Positions 1 to 39,589 of a DNA stretch of 64,000 nucleotides are shown here, piece by piece. Source of the stretch: Meghimatium bilineatum (taxonomy: Eukaryota; Mollusca; Gastropoda; Stylommatophora; Philomycidae); NCBI GenBank assembly GCA_034231615.1, contig CM067317.1:20295379-20359378 (forward strand), read 5' to 3'. Each line of letters begins with the position of its first letter. Position 1 is the stretch's first letter. A program made the position numbers and the translations under genes. Below the pieces are notes generated by a model. That model ran no database searches and was not told the DNA's origin. It saw only the letters and a list, made by a program, of their open reading frames with translations.

Positions 1-27022
<27,022 letters not shown>

Positions 27023-27075
27023 TTTCTGATTTTTCACGTAGGAAGTTACGTAAGTTTTCACCGGATATTATTATA
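27023..27075 (-). promoter_or_regulatory. Candidate USP proximal promoter/5' UTR
   Basis: Just upstream of the USP start lie a palindromic bZIP-type site TTACGTAA (27046-27053), an adjacent GGAA (27041-27044) and CCGGAT (27061-27066), both ETS-like. No TATA box is evident. Site matching only; the transcription start is unknown. Confidence 0.3.
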
Positions 27076-28469
27076 GCTACTGTACTCTGTTTGCGCTTGG
27101 TCTACATAGGTGTGTCAAAAGTTTTTACACTTGTCGGGCTCAATGTATTTCTATGTATGAATTATATATATGCGGTCACTATACCGTGAATTTTTTTTTC
27201 TATTTTTTTTTTTGCGAAGTATAAATCTATGATGCCACAAAAAAATTTAGATAATTGTCACTGATCACTGAAGTGTAGAAAACATAAACCGGCAACAAGA
27301 GTCAACGAATGATAAGGGAGCTCATTCCAATTTGCAGGTATTCAGGTTTACGTCGGGGTTATGTTCCATTTGCGTCATTTGACATTTTTTTCTACTCACC
27401 GTTACAAATTTACAGAACGCTGCAGAGAAACTAGGATATCAACAATTCATGGACACCTCTGCTTAATTGTGTCTACACATTTAAACATATACCACACCCC
27501 TCCCCATGAAAGCACGAAAAATCAAACTTGTCTTCCCCACTATACAATGAAGTACACATCTTTTATCATCGATGAATGTCTCATCAAGTACCGTCTTATC
27601 ATCCGTACCACAGAAATTGAACTGGATGCAATCGGAGATTTTGCAATGGACATCATATATCGTATTAAACATTCGGCCGCATCTATAAAAAAACAAGGAA
27701 AATCTAATACTGTTAGGATCAACAACAATTGAAAAGCAATGTCTTACATCCCTCAATATATGAATTTTGGCGCCCTAGGCAAGTTCCACTCCATAGATAA
27801 AGGGAAAAATAAAATGGATAGAAATAAAAGGGATACAAACCATAGATAAAAGGGAAAGGGGAGTTCATTCCCCCTTTTACATAAACTAACTTCATTTCGG
27901 TTTGGCATTTTGCGTATTGCTTTTGGTGCTCCGCCTAATTGTGCGTCGATACCTTATACAGAATAGGGGCCTATACAATTGAAACATAATCCTCTGTAGG
28001 ATAAGACTTTTCAACAATTGTTATGTATGCCTACACTAATACATCACCATACATGTAGGGCCCTATAAATACATCGTCTACATATGTCATACAGTGCAAT
28101 CAATCAACTTTTGAGTCACCAGCACCTTCGACCCAGTTTTTTTTATAAGCTAGCCCACAAACTGCTTTACCACCGAACCGGCGTATACACAATTTGCTTC
28201 AATTATATTCGCGTAATTATTATACTAGGAGTTACAATATGGATGTTCTCCACATGAAATTTAATTTAGCGAATTATTTGTTATGAACATGATAAATTAT
28301 CTACCGACTCGCTAGGTCTGTCAAATAGTCCTCTTTATTCTGAACATAGAAAAATCCTGATCAGTTCTACAAAACATACAAAATCAACAAATGCAATAGT
28401 TTGGTCATCTGGGAAGAATGCCGTGTGATTCATTAGTTTATAAATCATATATGAAGAGAGGAGAACCAG

Positions 28470-28620
28470 AAAGAAGAGCCAATGGTACGCTGGTTCGACA
28501 ACGTTAAAGAGCCATTGCACGAACACCAAATGATATTATCTGAAGCTGCCAGAAAAGCGAGAACAAGAACAGTGTATCTCTCTCGACACCCTTAAGGGTA
28601 AAAGAGGAAGTACAGATAGA
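28470..28620 (+). mobile_element. LINE C-terminal fragment
   Basis: One frame reads RWFDNVKEPLHEHQMILSEA then ARKARTRTVYLSRHP and a stop, an ORF2 C-terminus of RTE-like type. Short and 5' truncated. Confidence 0.6.
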
Positions 28621-28972
28621 TAGATAGAACACTATGGATGTATGTAAATAGCTTGATATGTAATAGCCACACTGTCTTAGTATCGAAATGTGAAACACAC
28701 AAATCCAGGAAAATATCTATACTTATGAAAGGAAGTTGCAAACAAGGCTGCTGGCTAAAATAACAAAAACACAATGGTTAAGAACATATCTAAGTAATAT
28801 TTCATTTTCCGTATTTCAGCGTCAGGGAAGAAAGAGATCTCTGGAACGGGCACTGGTATGAAAATTATATGAAGTTGAATTCATAGCTTTTGTTATCTAT
28901 GATGTCCATCGTCTGCGTGTGTGCTTCCAGCCGTGTATCCTCTGTATTAAATAAATGTTATCACAATACTAT

Positions 28973-29233
28973 GGGGGCTGTCCATAAATTACGTCAAGAC
29001 TTATTGTGGAAATGTGTGCTCCTTCCTTGTTAACAACTTGCAAGAATTCAGTAGCCCTCCGTCTCCTGCCTGTTTAATTGTGCCAACCCTCACCACCCCG
29101 CCCCTCTCCATTTTTTTGCAAAAAAAAAAAAATGCGGGGAAAAAAAACCGTATTGTTTTCAGTGTTTTAGGAAATATTTTCCCACCCCCCCCCCCGTCCT
29201 CCTTCTAATTATTGACGTAATTTCAATGATGGT
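28973..29233. mobile_element. MITE with TGTCCATAAATTACGTC end
   Basis: Left end gggctgtccataaattacgt and right end attgacgtaatttcaatgat are inverted relative to each other (core AAATTACGTCAA). The inside is C-rich and A-rich simple sequence. A diverged relative is at 44970-45080. Confidence 0.6.
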
Positions 29234-29264
29234 CCTTTGTGTAAAATCTGCAGCAGAACTTGGT

Positions 29265-29490
29265 TTACCTCATATATACTCCGTCCCTTTCAATGAAACG
29301 TCACGCCGTCTGTCGAGAGTATCACTCATAGAACATAACTCCGTAGCTTGAAGCGATAGGCCTAATACTCTGGGATCTCTGAAGAAAATCACTGTGTAAA
29401 CTAGATTTCGCGAGTGGAATTAGACCCTGCCACCTCTTCAGGACAAATACAACGTGAACATGTTAACCACTACACCGATGACATCCATGA
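29265..29490 (-). mobile_element. tRNA-derived SINE family 2
   Basis: Minus-strand copy: plus strand shows the body (tactccgtccctttcaatga, agtatcactcat) then the reversed head with gttaaccactacaccgatg. Compare 1894-2165. Confidence 0.7.
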
Positions 29491-29943
29491 TACAGAATAT
29501 GGAGCTGTGAATCCTACACTGGTAGATTTGTTGAAGAGGGATCGTAACATCTCTAGAATTGCTCAATGTGCGATGATGATAACTTGAACTCATATCTCAT
29601 AACTTTAAATTATATGTAACATTTCTAGGGATTTTCAACGTGGGTTACATGCCCCCACCCCCAGTGGTCACGGTGACTTAAATTGAGCAACTGGGAGTGG
29701 GGGAGAGGGGGTGAAATTTAGAGGTCACATTCCCGTCTGAGGTGCGGGCATAGCATGATCATTATTTAAGATAAATTTGTAAGATGAATATCAATACACT
29801 TGAAGAAGTCTTGCCAAAGAAAGTCGACATCCTTTGTTTTAGGTTCCAATCCATAAAAGGCAATACTGCTGTAAAAACTGGATGAAAATAGTACTAATGT
29901 AAAATCGAAAATATGTACTCGCTGCGCAAAACTGAAATCTAAC

Positions 29944-30680
29944 AGGTAACGCGTGAAACTGGTTAATAAAGTTTTGCTAATAATACGAAACAAACATAGG
30001 TACACACACACAAATCGGCGTTTTGACCGAAAGAGCGTTGTTAAGGAAAACATACACATATAAATCCCGGTCCGTGTGTACCGGAACATCATCTATGCCA
30101 TCATCTGCAAGAACTGCACCATGACTTACATAGGTAAGACTGGTAGGAGGCTTGCTGATCGTTTCTGCGAGCACATACACAGCATCAAACACCATTCGGG
30201 CTATCCTGTGGACGTTCATTTCAACAACATAGGCCATCGGGACGCCCAGGGTATTCAGGTGACGGCCATCAAAGCGTGCGTCTCCAACGACCGACCCGCT
30301 TGGCTCTTGAGAACCGCTATATATACGAATTTGGTACTCTGAAGCCCTTGGTTATGAATGAGCGATTGACATACGATTAATATCGGGTTGTTCCGTTATT
30401 TCTCGGTCTCGTTTTCACATGTATTCGGGCCTGTTTGTGTATACTTCCTATTTCTGTACGTTTCCTGTTGATGTCACCATTGACCTCATTTCTAACCTTT
30501 ATTTGGCCATTCCACTAGACATGTGAATGCAAGTTTTGTCGTCCCGACTTGTCGTTTTTGATTTATATGTCGATGTTTTCCTTGATAAAGGTCTTTCTGT
30601 CGAAACATTGATTTGCGTGTGTGTGCCTATGTCTGTTTCGTTTTATTAGCAAAACTTTATTACCCAGTTTCACTCATACT
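29944..30680 (+). mobile_element. Penelope-like element, short decayed copy with inverted ends
   Basis: A GIY-YIG endonuclease segment (30076-30342: IYAIICKNCTMTYIGKTGRR, then LADRFCEHIHSIKHH) is diagnostic of the C-terminus of Penelope-like retroelements. The flanks 29944-30048 and 30575-30680 are reverse complements of one another over about 105 bp (attagcaaaactttatta and its complement), fitting the inverted terminal repeats known in this class. The RT is missing and the coding remnant is broken. Confidence 0.85.
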
Positions 30681-30769
30681 TATAATGTACACAGGTATAA
30701 TAAACACAGGTAATGTAGTAATCTGAGACACGTTAGTAGTGTCGACCGTACATATTTTTTAATTTTTTT

Positions 30770-30840
30770 TTGCAAATGTCAATGTTGGCTTGATAAAAAC
30801 CTGGTGGTAGAAACGTCCATTATGTCCTCTGTACTGTTAT
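30770..30840 (+). mobile_element. Penelope-type terminal fragment
   Basis: Carries cttgataaaaacc...ggtagaaacgtcc, resembling the terminal module at 30575-30680. Confidence 0.4.
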
Positions 30841-30849
30841 TTGTAAGAT

Positions 30850-32070
30850 TATGTCCTATGCTCTGACATTCGTATTTTTTCACGTTAGCACCAGATAATG
30901 ATAGTCTGTTAGCCGTCGTCTGGTAAGACTATAAAATACATTACCAGTGTTCTATGTAGTACAATTTTAGGTTCCAAGAAGTCCAAGGGAAAATTAAAAT
31001 GTAACAAAAGGTAGCAACGATTTTTTTTAAAAAGTTTAAGAAATACTGGTTTCGATGAGATAATGAGTAAAAATTGAATGTGATTGAATTTCAGAATGTT
31101 GTCAAGTCAAATGTGATGTGCATCTATCAGAACCATAATTCCGGATTTCCTTGATTACTCCACACTTCGTTAATTCAACATGGAGTTTTTAAACATTGAT
31201 AATAAATTTAATGGAGTTTTTTTCTTGCTTTTAAATTTGAACTTTTTGCCTTTGCTTGTTGGGAACTTCATGTCAATAAAATTTACATATAATTTTCTTT
31301 TGTTGTTAACATGTTATCAAACGATGTCACAGCATATCTCAAACTATTTATGTTGTGTAGATTAACCGATACTCTAGACATTGCTGTTATAGATAGTGTT
31401 GTCTACACTGCACAAGGTGAACAGCTGAGGTGACAGTACACAATCAGTTTGTAGTACTTGTTTTATTTGTTCAAAACTTCATTATGTTTTCATTCCTAAA
31501 ATTGATATCTGCTACCAATAGTATTTACGTAAAACACAAAACCAATCAGCTTAACAATAAAACTTTACGTTTTAAACGACTATTAGACTATAGGGTGTCG
31601 GTATGGGGGTAGGGGTGTTTGAACCCCACCGTTTACAATCACCTTAATTTAATGGGGTTCAAAGAGTACCTTATTGCTCTCGGCGGACCCAGGGTTAGTA
31701 GATAACCATGGTCCCAAAAGTACCTCCCCGTGGTGCACCCTGGAAACAGAAATATAGCTGCTCGTGCTGATTCTGGCAAAAAAATTTGGGGATCGTGACC
31801 GTAAATGTGGAGGTAGCAGATGGAAAGAAATTTGACCGCAAAAAGACAGGCTATATCTCCGACACCTCTGCGCCAACACATGCAGCAGCAGCACTGTCGA
31901 CACATAGTGAAGCTAGTCAGTTCAGCGGAAGCATTGTTAGGGCGCCAATGCAGATGTTACGAAATGGGCAGATGTTATGATAAATATTAAGAAGAGAACA
32001 GAAAACGTATCAAGGAAATCGGAACTAAATTATTGTTTGCTCGAGACTAGTTTCTAGTTGCCGGTGATCC
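30850..32070. other. Intergenic, nothing firm
   Basis: No gene seen. A short hairpin lies at 31618-31628/31653-31663 (tttgaacccca and its complement). The overlapping 80-90 codon minus frames near 31640-31905 resemble nothing. Confidence 0.4.
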
Positions 32071-32079
32071 CAGCCCGGG

Positions 32080-32425
32080 CCCAACTCTACTGTTGAATTT
32101 TTCCTTTACCGGAATCATGTTCGCGAAGAGAAAAGGTTCAGTACCCGATGGGCGAGCACAGGCACAACCGTCCAAGGAGACAAGCTATGTTCAGCTCTAG
32201 AACAAAATGCTAGTCCAGACGCTCCTAAATATGTGTATAGACTCAGACTTGGACGAGGGGTTTACGACATTGGTGAACGACACCTCGGCTAAGAGGGCAA
32301 ACGAGTTCGAGCCCAATTCTTCTGTCGAGTTCTTCCTAAACCGAAATCAGGCTCGTGGATGAGAAAAGGTTCAGTACCCGATGGGCACGGGCACAATACG
32401 TCTAATTACACGAGACAAGCTCACT
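32080..32425. repeat. Duplicated GC-richer module
   Basis: Two units about 235 bp apart share gagcccaa-tct-ctgt-ga, then gagaaaaggttcagtacccg and atgggc with cacaggcaca-like text and gagacaagct. Unit 1 starts near 32080, unit 2 near 32310. Higher GC than surroundings; identity unknown. Confidence 0.7.
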
Positions 32426-32889
32426 GTCTGCGGAACGCCCCATGCAAGATAGACATAAAGGAAAACTGGAGAGTCAGTACACATTCGCCTCCTGGCGACA
32501 GAAAGGAAGGCAGTCACAGACTAGGATAACCCACCCGAAATGTCAAGGCGTGCCGAAATTGGTGGTGCTGGGCCTACAAGGTGCATAATGGTGGCCCAGC
32601 GTAACTTCGCGCCCGGCGCAAATAACACAAACATCCGTGCTGATTATTATGTAGTGAGCACAAAACAAACAAACCTTAATTTAATCTACGGGCTTGAACA
32701 ACAATTAACTCACCGCAAAAAAAATAAAAAAATAATCTTCTGAAAGTCTTTTAAAAAAATATGTCTTAAGACAAAAAAAATACCATAAGAGCCATTGTTT
32801 CCTTAGATGTCTCTGCTGTTAAATGCCTGTCTTCTATAGTACTTGTGGTAGTGTCTTTATTTTTACTATTTTTAATGTTTGTTGACTGT

Positions 32890-33185
32890 TCAGAAATGAA
32901 AATATCAGAAGACTAACAAATACAATGCCAATCCTGGATTACATCAGTAGACAACAGATTAAGTGGTTTTCACATGTTTCCAGACTACCATCAGATAGTG
33001 TCCCCCAAAAAGCATTGCTATACAGGCATGATCCATACAAAACCAGGGGCAGGCCATACAAATGATAGATTGCATAAATAAGAGTCCACGAAAACAAATA
33101 TATATGAAGCACACCAAATTGGGCACCTCCAGAAAACTCGTTTACCTCTGACGCAGCAAGACATAAAGAAGTATAAAGTGGAAAG
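32890..33185 (+). mobile_element. LINE C-terminal fragment
   Basis: Same family as 9942-10960 and 38400-39060: RNENIRRLTNTMPILDYI-like text, gattaagtggttttcacatg, accaggggcaggccata, then the 3' tail. Confidence 0.7.
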
Positions 33186-33554
33186 AAAAGAAGTTCAGTT
33201 TGTCATGTATTTTCTAAAAAAGACCTTAGGGTTGAAACTGTCTAGTATACTGTTACCAGTATTTTTTCATACACATACCCTCTAATCTAGTGGTCTGTGT
33301 GTTCATTATAAAACTGATCCACCTTTTGTTTTACGAAGTTCTATTATACAGTTTTACAGCAGTCTCAATTATTATTTGCTACCAACAATGTTCAGTATTA
33401 ATGGCGGGTCTCTGCTGTCAATATTTTAACATTTTAATGATGTCCTCGTGACTTGGGTCTCTCTCAATATTTTTATACAATCTACACATCTGTGCAATGT
33501 GTACATCACGAACATGGGTATATTTTTTTAAATAACCTTAGATACTTTAGAACC

Positions 33555-35753
33555 TTAGTTAGTCGTCGGATCATCATCACTGCAAACTGGACACATCCAT
33601 AGTTGCCCCGATCTCTCCTTGAGTGTATCCGCCATCACACTTCTGCTGACCGTACCGGTCCTATGCTGGTTGACCATCATTCTTCTGCGCCCTCCAAAAT
33701 GTTCACCTCTAGCAACACCGCATTTCAATCCCTGACCTTTAATCCTAGCCATTGAGAAGGAATCATCATCCACATTAGTCTCACTCTCGCGTGTTATATC
33801 TCTTAAGGAGTTCAAAACGTCAGCGCGATCCATTGCCCCATCGCCCTGTGACAAATCGCGCACGATGCCCGTTGATCCTCTCTTTCATTGCTTTGAACGC
33901 CCACATGTCCCGGCACGAAAATAAATGTAACCACTTTCAAGCTCGCATTTCTCAAGGCCTCAATCCACTGTTCGCGAACGAGACCCGCTTGTACCTTCTT
34001 AATCATACTCATAGTCACTCAATATGCAGACCTGCGCTACCTTCTGTGTGCGTAGCCACTCAAATGCCTTGGTAACCGCCATAGTCTCCATGGTCATACT
34101 ACTCGTAGTGACAGCACAGGCACCATTTTCCTCCTTGATCATTTTACCTGCGCACTGAGCTGTAAAGGCCCAAGCACTGCGAACATGCCTAATTACATCC
34201 CCCTCTTTGGTATTCTCACTGATTAAAGCCTGCACTTGATATTACTACTCTCAAACAAGTTTCGAAATCTGTGGGTAGACCTATCCATTCCGCACCTGCT
34301 GCCACATCCTGTAATCTGCAACGCTTTGTATGACTTCCTCAGCACGTCCCATCCACGACCTTCCTCTCTTGAGTCTGATGCCTTTAACTTTCTGTATTTC
34401 GGAATGTAACGGGTGTTCCTTATCTGCATGTATGTGAAGGTACGCCCGTGCACGGAAATACTGTAATCTATGCTCAGCTGTTGGGCAGTCAAGTAGGTAT
34501 CGCATAGCTCTTGTCGATGTGTCTCTTGTGCATCCTAGAATGATACGCATTGCTGCATTCTGGACTCTATCCCGTTTTTCGATCTTAGTTTGGCTAAGAG
34601 TCAGAATTGCCGGTGCATATTCCACCACAGCCACAACCAAACCCTGGTACAAAAGAAATAATCTCTGCTCACACTCTGCAGCAGCCATAACCTTCATTGC
34701 TGCTAAGCCTTTGCCTGCCTTTATGATAATATGGTCAACATGTTCCCTGAAACTCAGGCTTCTGTCAAAAAACACACCCATATATCTCATTGTGCTAGTT
34801 CTTTCTAAACTTTTCCCAGACAACGAAACTTGTGGCATGGGTGTCTTTACCATGTGATTGTTCAAGGAAAACCACGTCATGAATGCCTTAGACGGATTAA
34901 CCACTGCTCCCGTATCCGACACCAATTTATCAGTCTGTCCAGCTCCTTCTGTAGTTCCACGACGCACTCTTCTCGATTTCTGCCCTGTCTATACACCAGG
35001 ATATCATCGGCATATGACATCGTTCTGCCAACATCTGTGATTTGATTGCCAGCGATTTGTACTGTGTATACATGGAAAAGTACAGGAGATAGAGGCGATC
35101 TCTGTGGCAGACCAGGGCTAATAACCGTTGGTGCAGATATCCAGTTACCACACTTAAGAACTACAACCCTGTGCATCAGGGCGGCGCCAACCCAACGCAC
35201 GACAAAATGATTAACTGCAAGATTTAACAGCTGGTGCATCAAGATATCCAATGACACCCTATTGTACGCATCCTCAAGGTCTATTGCGACCGCATATGTC
35301 TCCATGCGCGAATCGAACCCCTCAAAAAACAACCTGCGCAAATATGGCTGCATTCTGCCATGTCTTCTTTCCTGGGCTATACCTTCCTAACAATGTTGGT
35401 AAACACTTATTTCTTTAAAGATAAGACGATACCTTCCAGGCCACAATTTTTTCCAAAAGCTTGCCAATCTTATTCTGCATTGTTATTATTCTGTAGCCTT
35501 GTATCCTGGTGTGGTCCTTCCCAGGTTTGGGTAGTGGAATTAAATAGCTGTGCAACCAGTCTTCTTTCACTGTGCCCTTTAGAAGGCTATTATTGAACAT
35601 GTCTGCCAACTCTCCCAAATCCTCATCCGTACTTCGACTAATGTCATCGTATCTAATGCCATCTGGCCCTGGTGCTGTGTTTTTTGTACTTTTCAGTGCC
35701 TTCCTGATTAGAACCTTAGAATTGTAGAAACTTTCTATGATCAACAACAGAAA
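33555..35753 (-). mobile_element. I-like LINE with RT and RNase H, 5' truncated
   Basis: Largest mobile coding remnant. In minus-strand order: RT (KNTAPGPDGIRYDDISR, LIPLPKPGKDHTRIQGYRII, MSYADDILVYRQG with the catalytic YADD intact), connection region (34281-34967, 228 codons open), RNase H (VRSAWAFTAQCAG ... VKVVTFIFVPGHVGVQSNER), and a C-terminal CPVCSDDD end with a stop at 33555. Several frame changes split it, and the endonuclease half is absent. RNase H after RT places it in the I/R1/Jockey side of LINEs. Two shorter copies lie at 42541 and 56790. Confidence 0.88.
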
Positions 35754-35754
35754 A

Positions 35755-36240
35755 AAATCCCTAAAAGCTTACAAAGTGAAGAATACAAGAAACACACTAA
35801 AGAAATCAGAAGACAGATTAGACAGGATAAGAAAAACTACATCGACAACAAGTGTAAAGAAATTTAACAACTGCGTGAACCAAAATCATGTTTAAAGAAG
35901 CAAAAATATTGACAGTAAAATTTCAACCAGACACTCGAGAAATTGAAGACAAGTAAGAAAATAGTAACAGAAAATAAAGACATTCTGAACAGGTGGATAG
36001 AATAATGCAACGAAATATAAGAAGATCCACACATAAACGCAGACTCAAATACAACTAGAAACACAGAACTTGAACCAGAACCCATCATAGAAGAAGTACG
36101 TTGTGCAATTAAAAACTTAAATACTGGAAAGTTACCAGGGTGTGACGAATTTGTTGCTGAATTGATACAAGAAGGAGCACGGAGTGTCCACGTCTATCAT
36201 GATCTCTATGTTAAGATCTTTGTTATATTTCTGGAAAAGT
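35755..36240 (+). mobile_element. LINE fragment, pre-RT and RT start
   Basis: Plus-strand frames read KEIRRQIRQDKKNYIDNKCK, NRWIE, then EEVRCAIKNLNTGKLPGCDE and FVAELIQEGA, the start of the RT domain of a different LINE type from the adjoining minus-strand one. Confidence 0.75.
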
Positions 36241-36287
36241 GAAATATGGCCAAACATTTCAAACAATTAGTATATATATATATATAT

Positions 36288-36535
36288 CCACATCTCAGTT
36301 ATCAATTATGTCTTCAAATTTGTTGTTTATTGTCCATGTTTCTGAGCCCTACATTACTATAGAATAGATGTAGCATTTTATAATTCTCATTTTTAGCTTG
36401 TTTGTAATTTGTTCAGATGTTAATAGACTACAATGATGCGTTCTTACAATGTTATATATTCTATAGTAATGTATGACTCAGAAACATGGACAATAAACAA
36501 CACATTTGAAGACATAATTGATAACTGAGATGTGG
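36288..36535. repeat. 78 bp inverted repeat with 92 bp spacer inside LINE sequence
   Basis: 36288-36365 and 36458-36535 are reverse complements at 75 of 78 positions by direct comparison. The right arm is LINE coding text (SETWT region); the left arm is the same text inverted. Confidence 0.9.
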
Positions 36536-36870
36536 ATGTATAGAAGAATAGGGAGAACATCAGGAAAGAAGAAAACAAATAAAGAGGTTCTAACAGCACT
36601 TAATATGAAGAAAAAAAATATTAAAGAAAATAAAGATCAAACAAATAAAATATTTTGGACACATTAAAAGACATGACACCTTGTTGAAGACCTTACTTGA
36701 GGATAAAGTCGAAGGGAGACGAGCAAGAGGTAGGCGGAGATACAAGTGGGAGTACAACATCACAGGATGGGCATGTTACAACCAAGCAGAGTACACCACC
36801 AAAACAAGAGACATGGAATGTTGCAGCAAACCTTCGTTTCGAAGACGGCACTTGATGATGATGTTGATTA
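36440..36870 (+). mobile_element. LINE C-terminal fragment
   Basis: Reads VMYDSETWTINNTFEDIID, a stop, MWMYRRIGRTSGKKKTNKEV, then in another frame KVEGRRARGRRRYKWEYNI, the RTE/BovB-like ORF2 tail. Confidence 0.7.
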
Positions 36871-36959
36871 TTGTAATCGATACTATCTGTATATTTAATT
36901 ATTATATTCGATGCGGTCATATTGCAGGAGAAGGACCAATGAGGATGAACTGGGTTTGA

Positions 36960-38320
36960 GATTATAAACACTTATCTTGGAGAATAGGTTTCCTGTATGG
37001 TGGGGAATTTCCTCTTAAAACTATTTTGTGTGTGTGCAAAATTACTTTATTCTGCACTCTTTTATTCCTAGTTTTTGCAAATATAAGATATACGTATTTA
37101 TATGATTTATTATAAGGTCATAGGACTGACAAAAAAACAGAAGCACCCAACAGCAACATGCTACTGTAAACAACAACATTCACATTTATTTCACATGATA
37201 AGACAGACACTATTAAATAAATTTAATGGCTTTATTTACTCACTGAAAGTTCTTTAATATGTATCTAATCCTGTTTAGTTAACTATATGTGTCAGAAGTA
37301 GTACAGTTACAAAGGTGCTTAGGCGACGATTCTACCCCTCACCCTCTAATAATGAACTAGCTGTACCGCGAAATTAACATTGAACGCTAATACGTATATC
37401 TATCTATATATCTTTCAATGAACTTCGCCAAATGAATGGCGCGTACATTTTATATACATGTTTTGGAAGGAGACAGTTTATAATAGAGTTTACATGTTGT
37501 TTATTAAAGTGCAGTGGCAGGCGTAGAGTACACAAAAACATAAACACTTTCACTTCAACTGTCAGACAATTTAACATTAATCTTCACTATGTGCGGTCTC
37601 TGCAACGAATATTGCTTGCAACAGACCTTCAACATATTCTGTCTCCTGCCATGGTGGTGAACTCTTCTAGACTGTAACCATTGAATCGCGAAATGTTTCC
37701 CTACCACTTGTATCTCTTCCTACCTTTTGACCGCCTCCCCTGGACTATATCATAATGTAATATCCTCAACAAGGTGTCATGTCTTTTAAAACGTATGCAA
37801 TATTGTATGTGTTTTATTTTTATTTATTTTTTTAAAAATAGTTATTTTTCATACGCAGTTTACTCACATCCTCTTTGCTTGTTTTCCTCTCCTTCCATAC
37901 TTCTAATCTACAGGAGTTTGAAAAAAAGAAACCGCGCTACTCTAACATTGATTAAACATACATTTGTGAGATTGATAGTCCAGCTAAACACCCGACTTGT
38001 ATGTTTTGGTAGTTGCGGTGACCTCGACCAAATCACTTGCCTCGATCGCTACAATTTTTGATAATATCGCGCACTGATATATAGGCCTAATCAAAGTTGA
38101 TTATCGCCTTCAGCGCGTCTTAAAAATATATTAGCTCCGGTGGAAGAGGGGTTAGTATGATTGTATCACAATCCGAACTCGCTCAAACTAGCACGGGATT
38201 CGACGATCTGTGAAGCTGGTTGGGCGTTGTACCTAAAACTAAACAACGCAACACTAGTTGAAGAACAATGTTATATACACAATAGATTTATTTTATCTTT
38301 TATTATTATTATTATTAAAC
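36960..38320. other. Intergenic, nothing recognized
   Basis: No gene. Only a scrap of the GAA-tailed SINE 3' end (ctaatctacaggagtttgaa, near 37905) is recognizable. Confidence 0.45.
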
Positions 38321-38327
38321 GAATAAC

Positions 38328-38328
<1 letters not shown>

Positions 38329-38364
<36 letters not shown>
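38329..38364. repeat. (TA)n microsatellite
   Basis: About 18 AT dinucleotides. Comparable runs occur at 36270-36287, 39785-39828, 44528-44555 and 60276-60310. Confidence 0.95.
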
Positions 38365-38369
<5 letters not shown>

Positions 38370-38399
38370 CTTTAACATGAAGATAAAAACTAAAACAAT

Positions 38400-39060
38400 T
38401 GAGGCAATGACAATTTCAAAATCAGAAAGAAACACTACTATTTGTCATCCACGACCAACAACTTGAGCTAGTAAACAAAATTCATTTATCCTGGAAGCAT
38501 CGTCATTATACCGTCAAATATAAAATAAACAACAAATAAATCCAACATAGATGCAAAATAGCTTACGAGATCTTAGAACAGATGTGTCATATATTCGAAA
38601 ACAAATACATGAACATGAATACCAACACTGAACTATACAAAACGATTAGCATACTATCACTTTGCTACCAATGCCAAACGTGGACACTAACAGCAAAAGA
38701 CAAAAGAAAACTTGTTACAACATGTCTTGCCAACGTAGAATTTTTGGAGTAGAAATAAGATACATAATAAGAAATGTCAACATCAGAAGACTACCAACAT
38801 AATGCCAATTCTGGATTACATCAAAGGAAAACAGATTAAGTGGTTTTAACATGCTCCCACAGACCACCATTAGATAGTGTCCCATAAAAAGTAATTCTAC
38901 ACATGCACGATGGATACAAAGCCAGGGGCAGACCATACAAAAGGTGGATTGCAGAAATAAAAGAGACCACGGAAACAAACATATCTGAAACACACAAAAG
39001 GATCGTCTCCAGAGAATTTTACCTTCGACGCTATAATACATAAAGGATTAAAACGAAAAG
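38400..39060 (+). mobile_element. LINE C-terminal fragment
   Basis: Broken frames of the 9942 family: LTAKDKRKLVT-like text, RNVNIRRLPT, a cagattaagtggttttaaca block, agccaggggcagaccataca and the shared 3' tail. Many stops. Confidence 0.7.
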
Positions 39061-39174
39061 AAAGGGGGAAAAGAGAAAGATGAGACACACGTGACACTCA
39101 TACTAAACACAAGTACATTTGCAATAGAAATATAGACTTATGACTAGACACGCTCCCAATGTGTTGATATATAA

Positions 39175-39345
39175 TATGTGCGCAAAACTGAAACCCAACT
39201 TGTAAATCCAGTAATTGTGTAATGAAGTTTTGCGAATCACTAAAGACACACATACTAACACATACATATAAACACATACACATCGACGTTTCTACCAAAA
39301 AGCCTTTATCAAGACAAAAATTAAAACATAATTAAAACATTCAAC
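39175..39345 (-). mobile_element. Penelope-type terminal repeat
   Basis: Reverse complement carries cttgataaaggc...tagaaacgtcgatgtg and gcaaaacttcattacac, the same module as 30575-30680. Confidence 0.6.
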
Positions 39346-39589
39346 AAAAAACGGACGGTAAGGATATGGACGTTCACACAAATTGTGTTAGCTACAATGT
39401 GTTGATATTCTTCAATGTAAACATAGAGTAAGACGTGCTCTCAAGATCTTGATAGTCCTCAATACAGATACGCGAGAGATACACTATGAAGGCAATCGGG
39501 ACTGGAACGTATATACAAATAAGAAACACTTTAAAGGTGAGTATGGTATAGAATGTACACAGAAATAAGATACATATCTCTAAAGTGCA

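Noticed and set aside
27361-27732. 123-codon plus-strand frame upstream of the USP start
   Set aside because: No domain, no support from flanking signals, and the opposite strand is open over the same bases; most likely chance.
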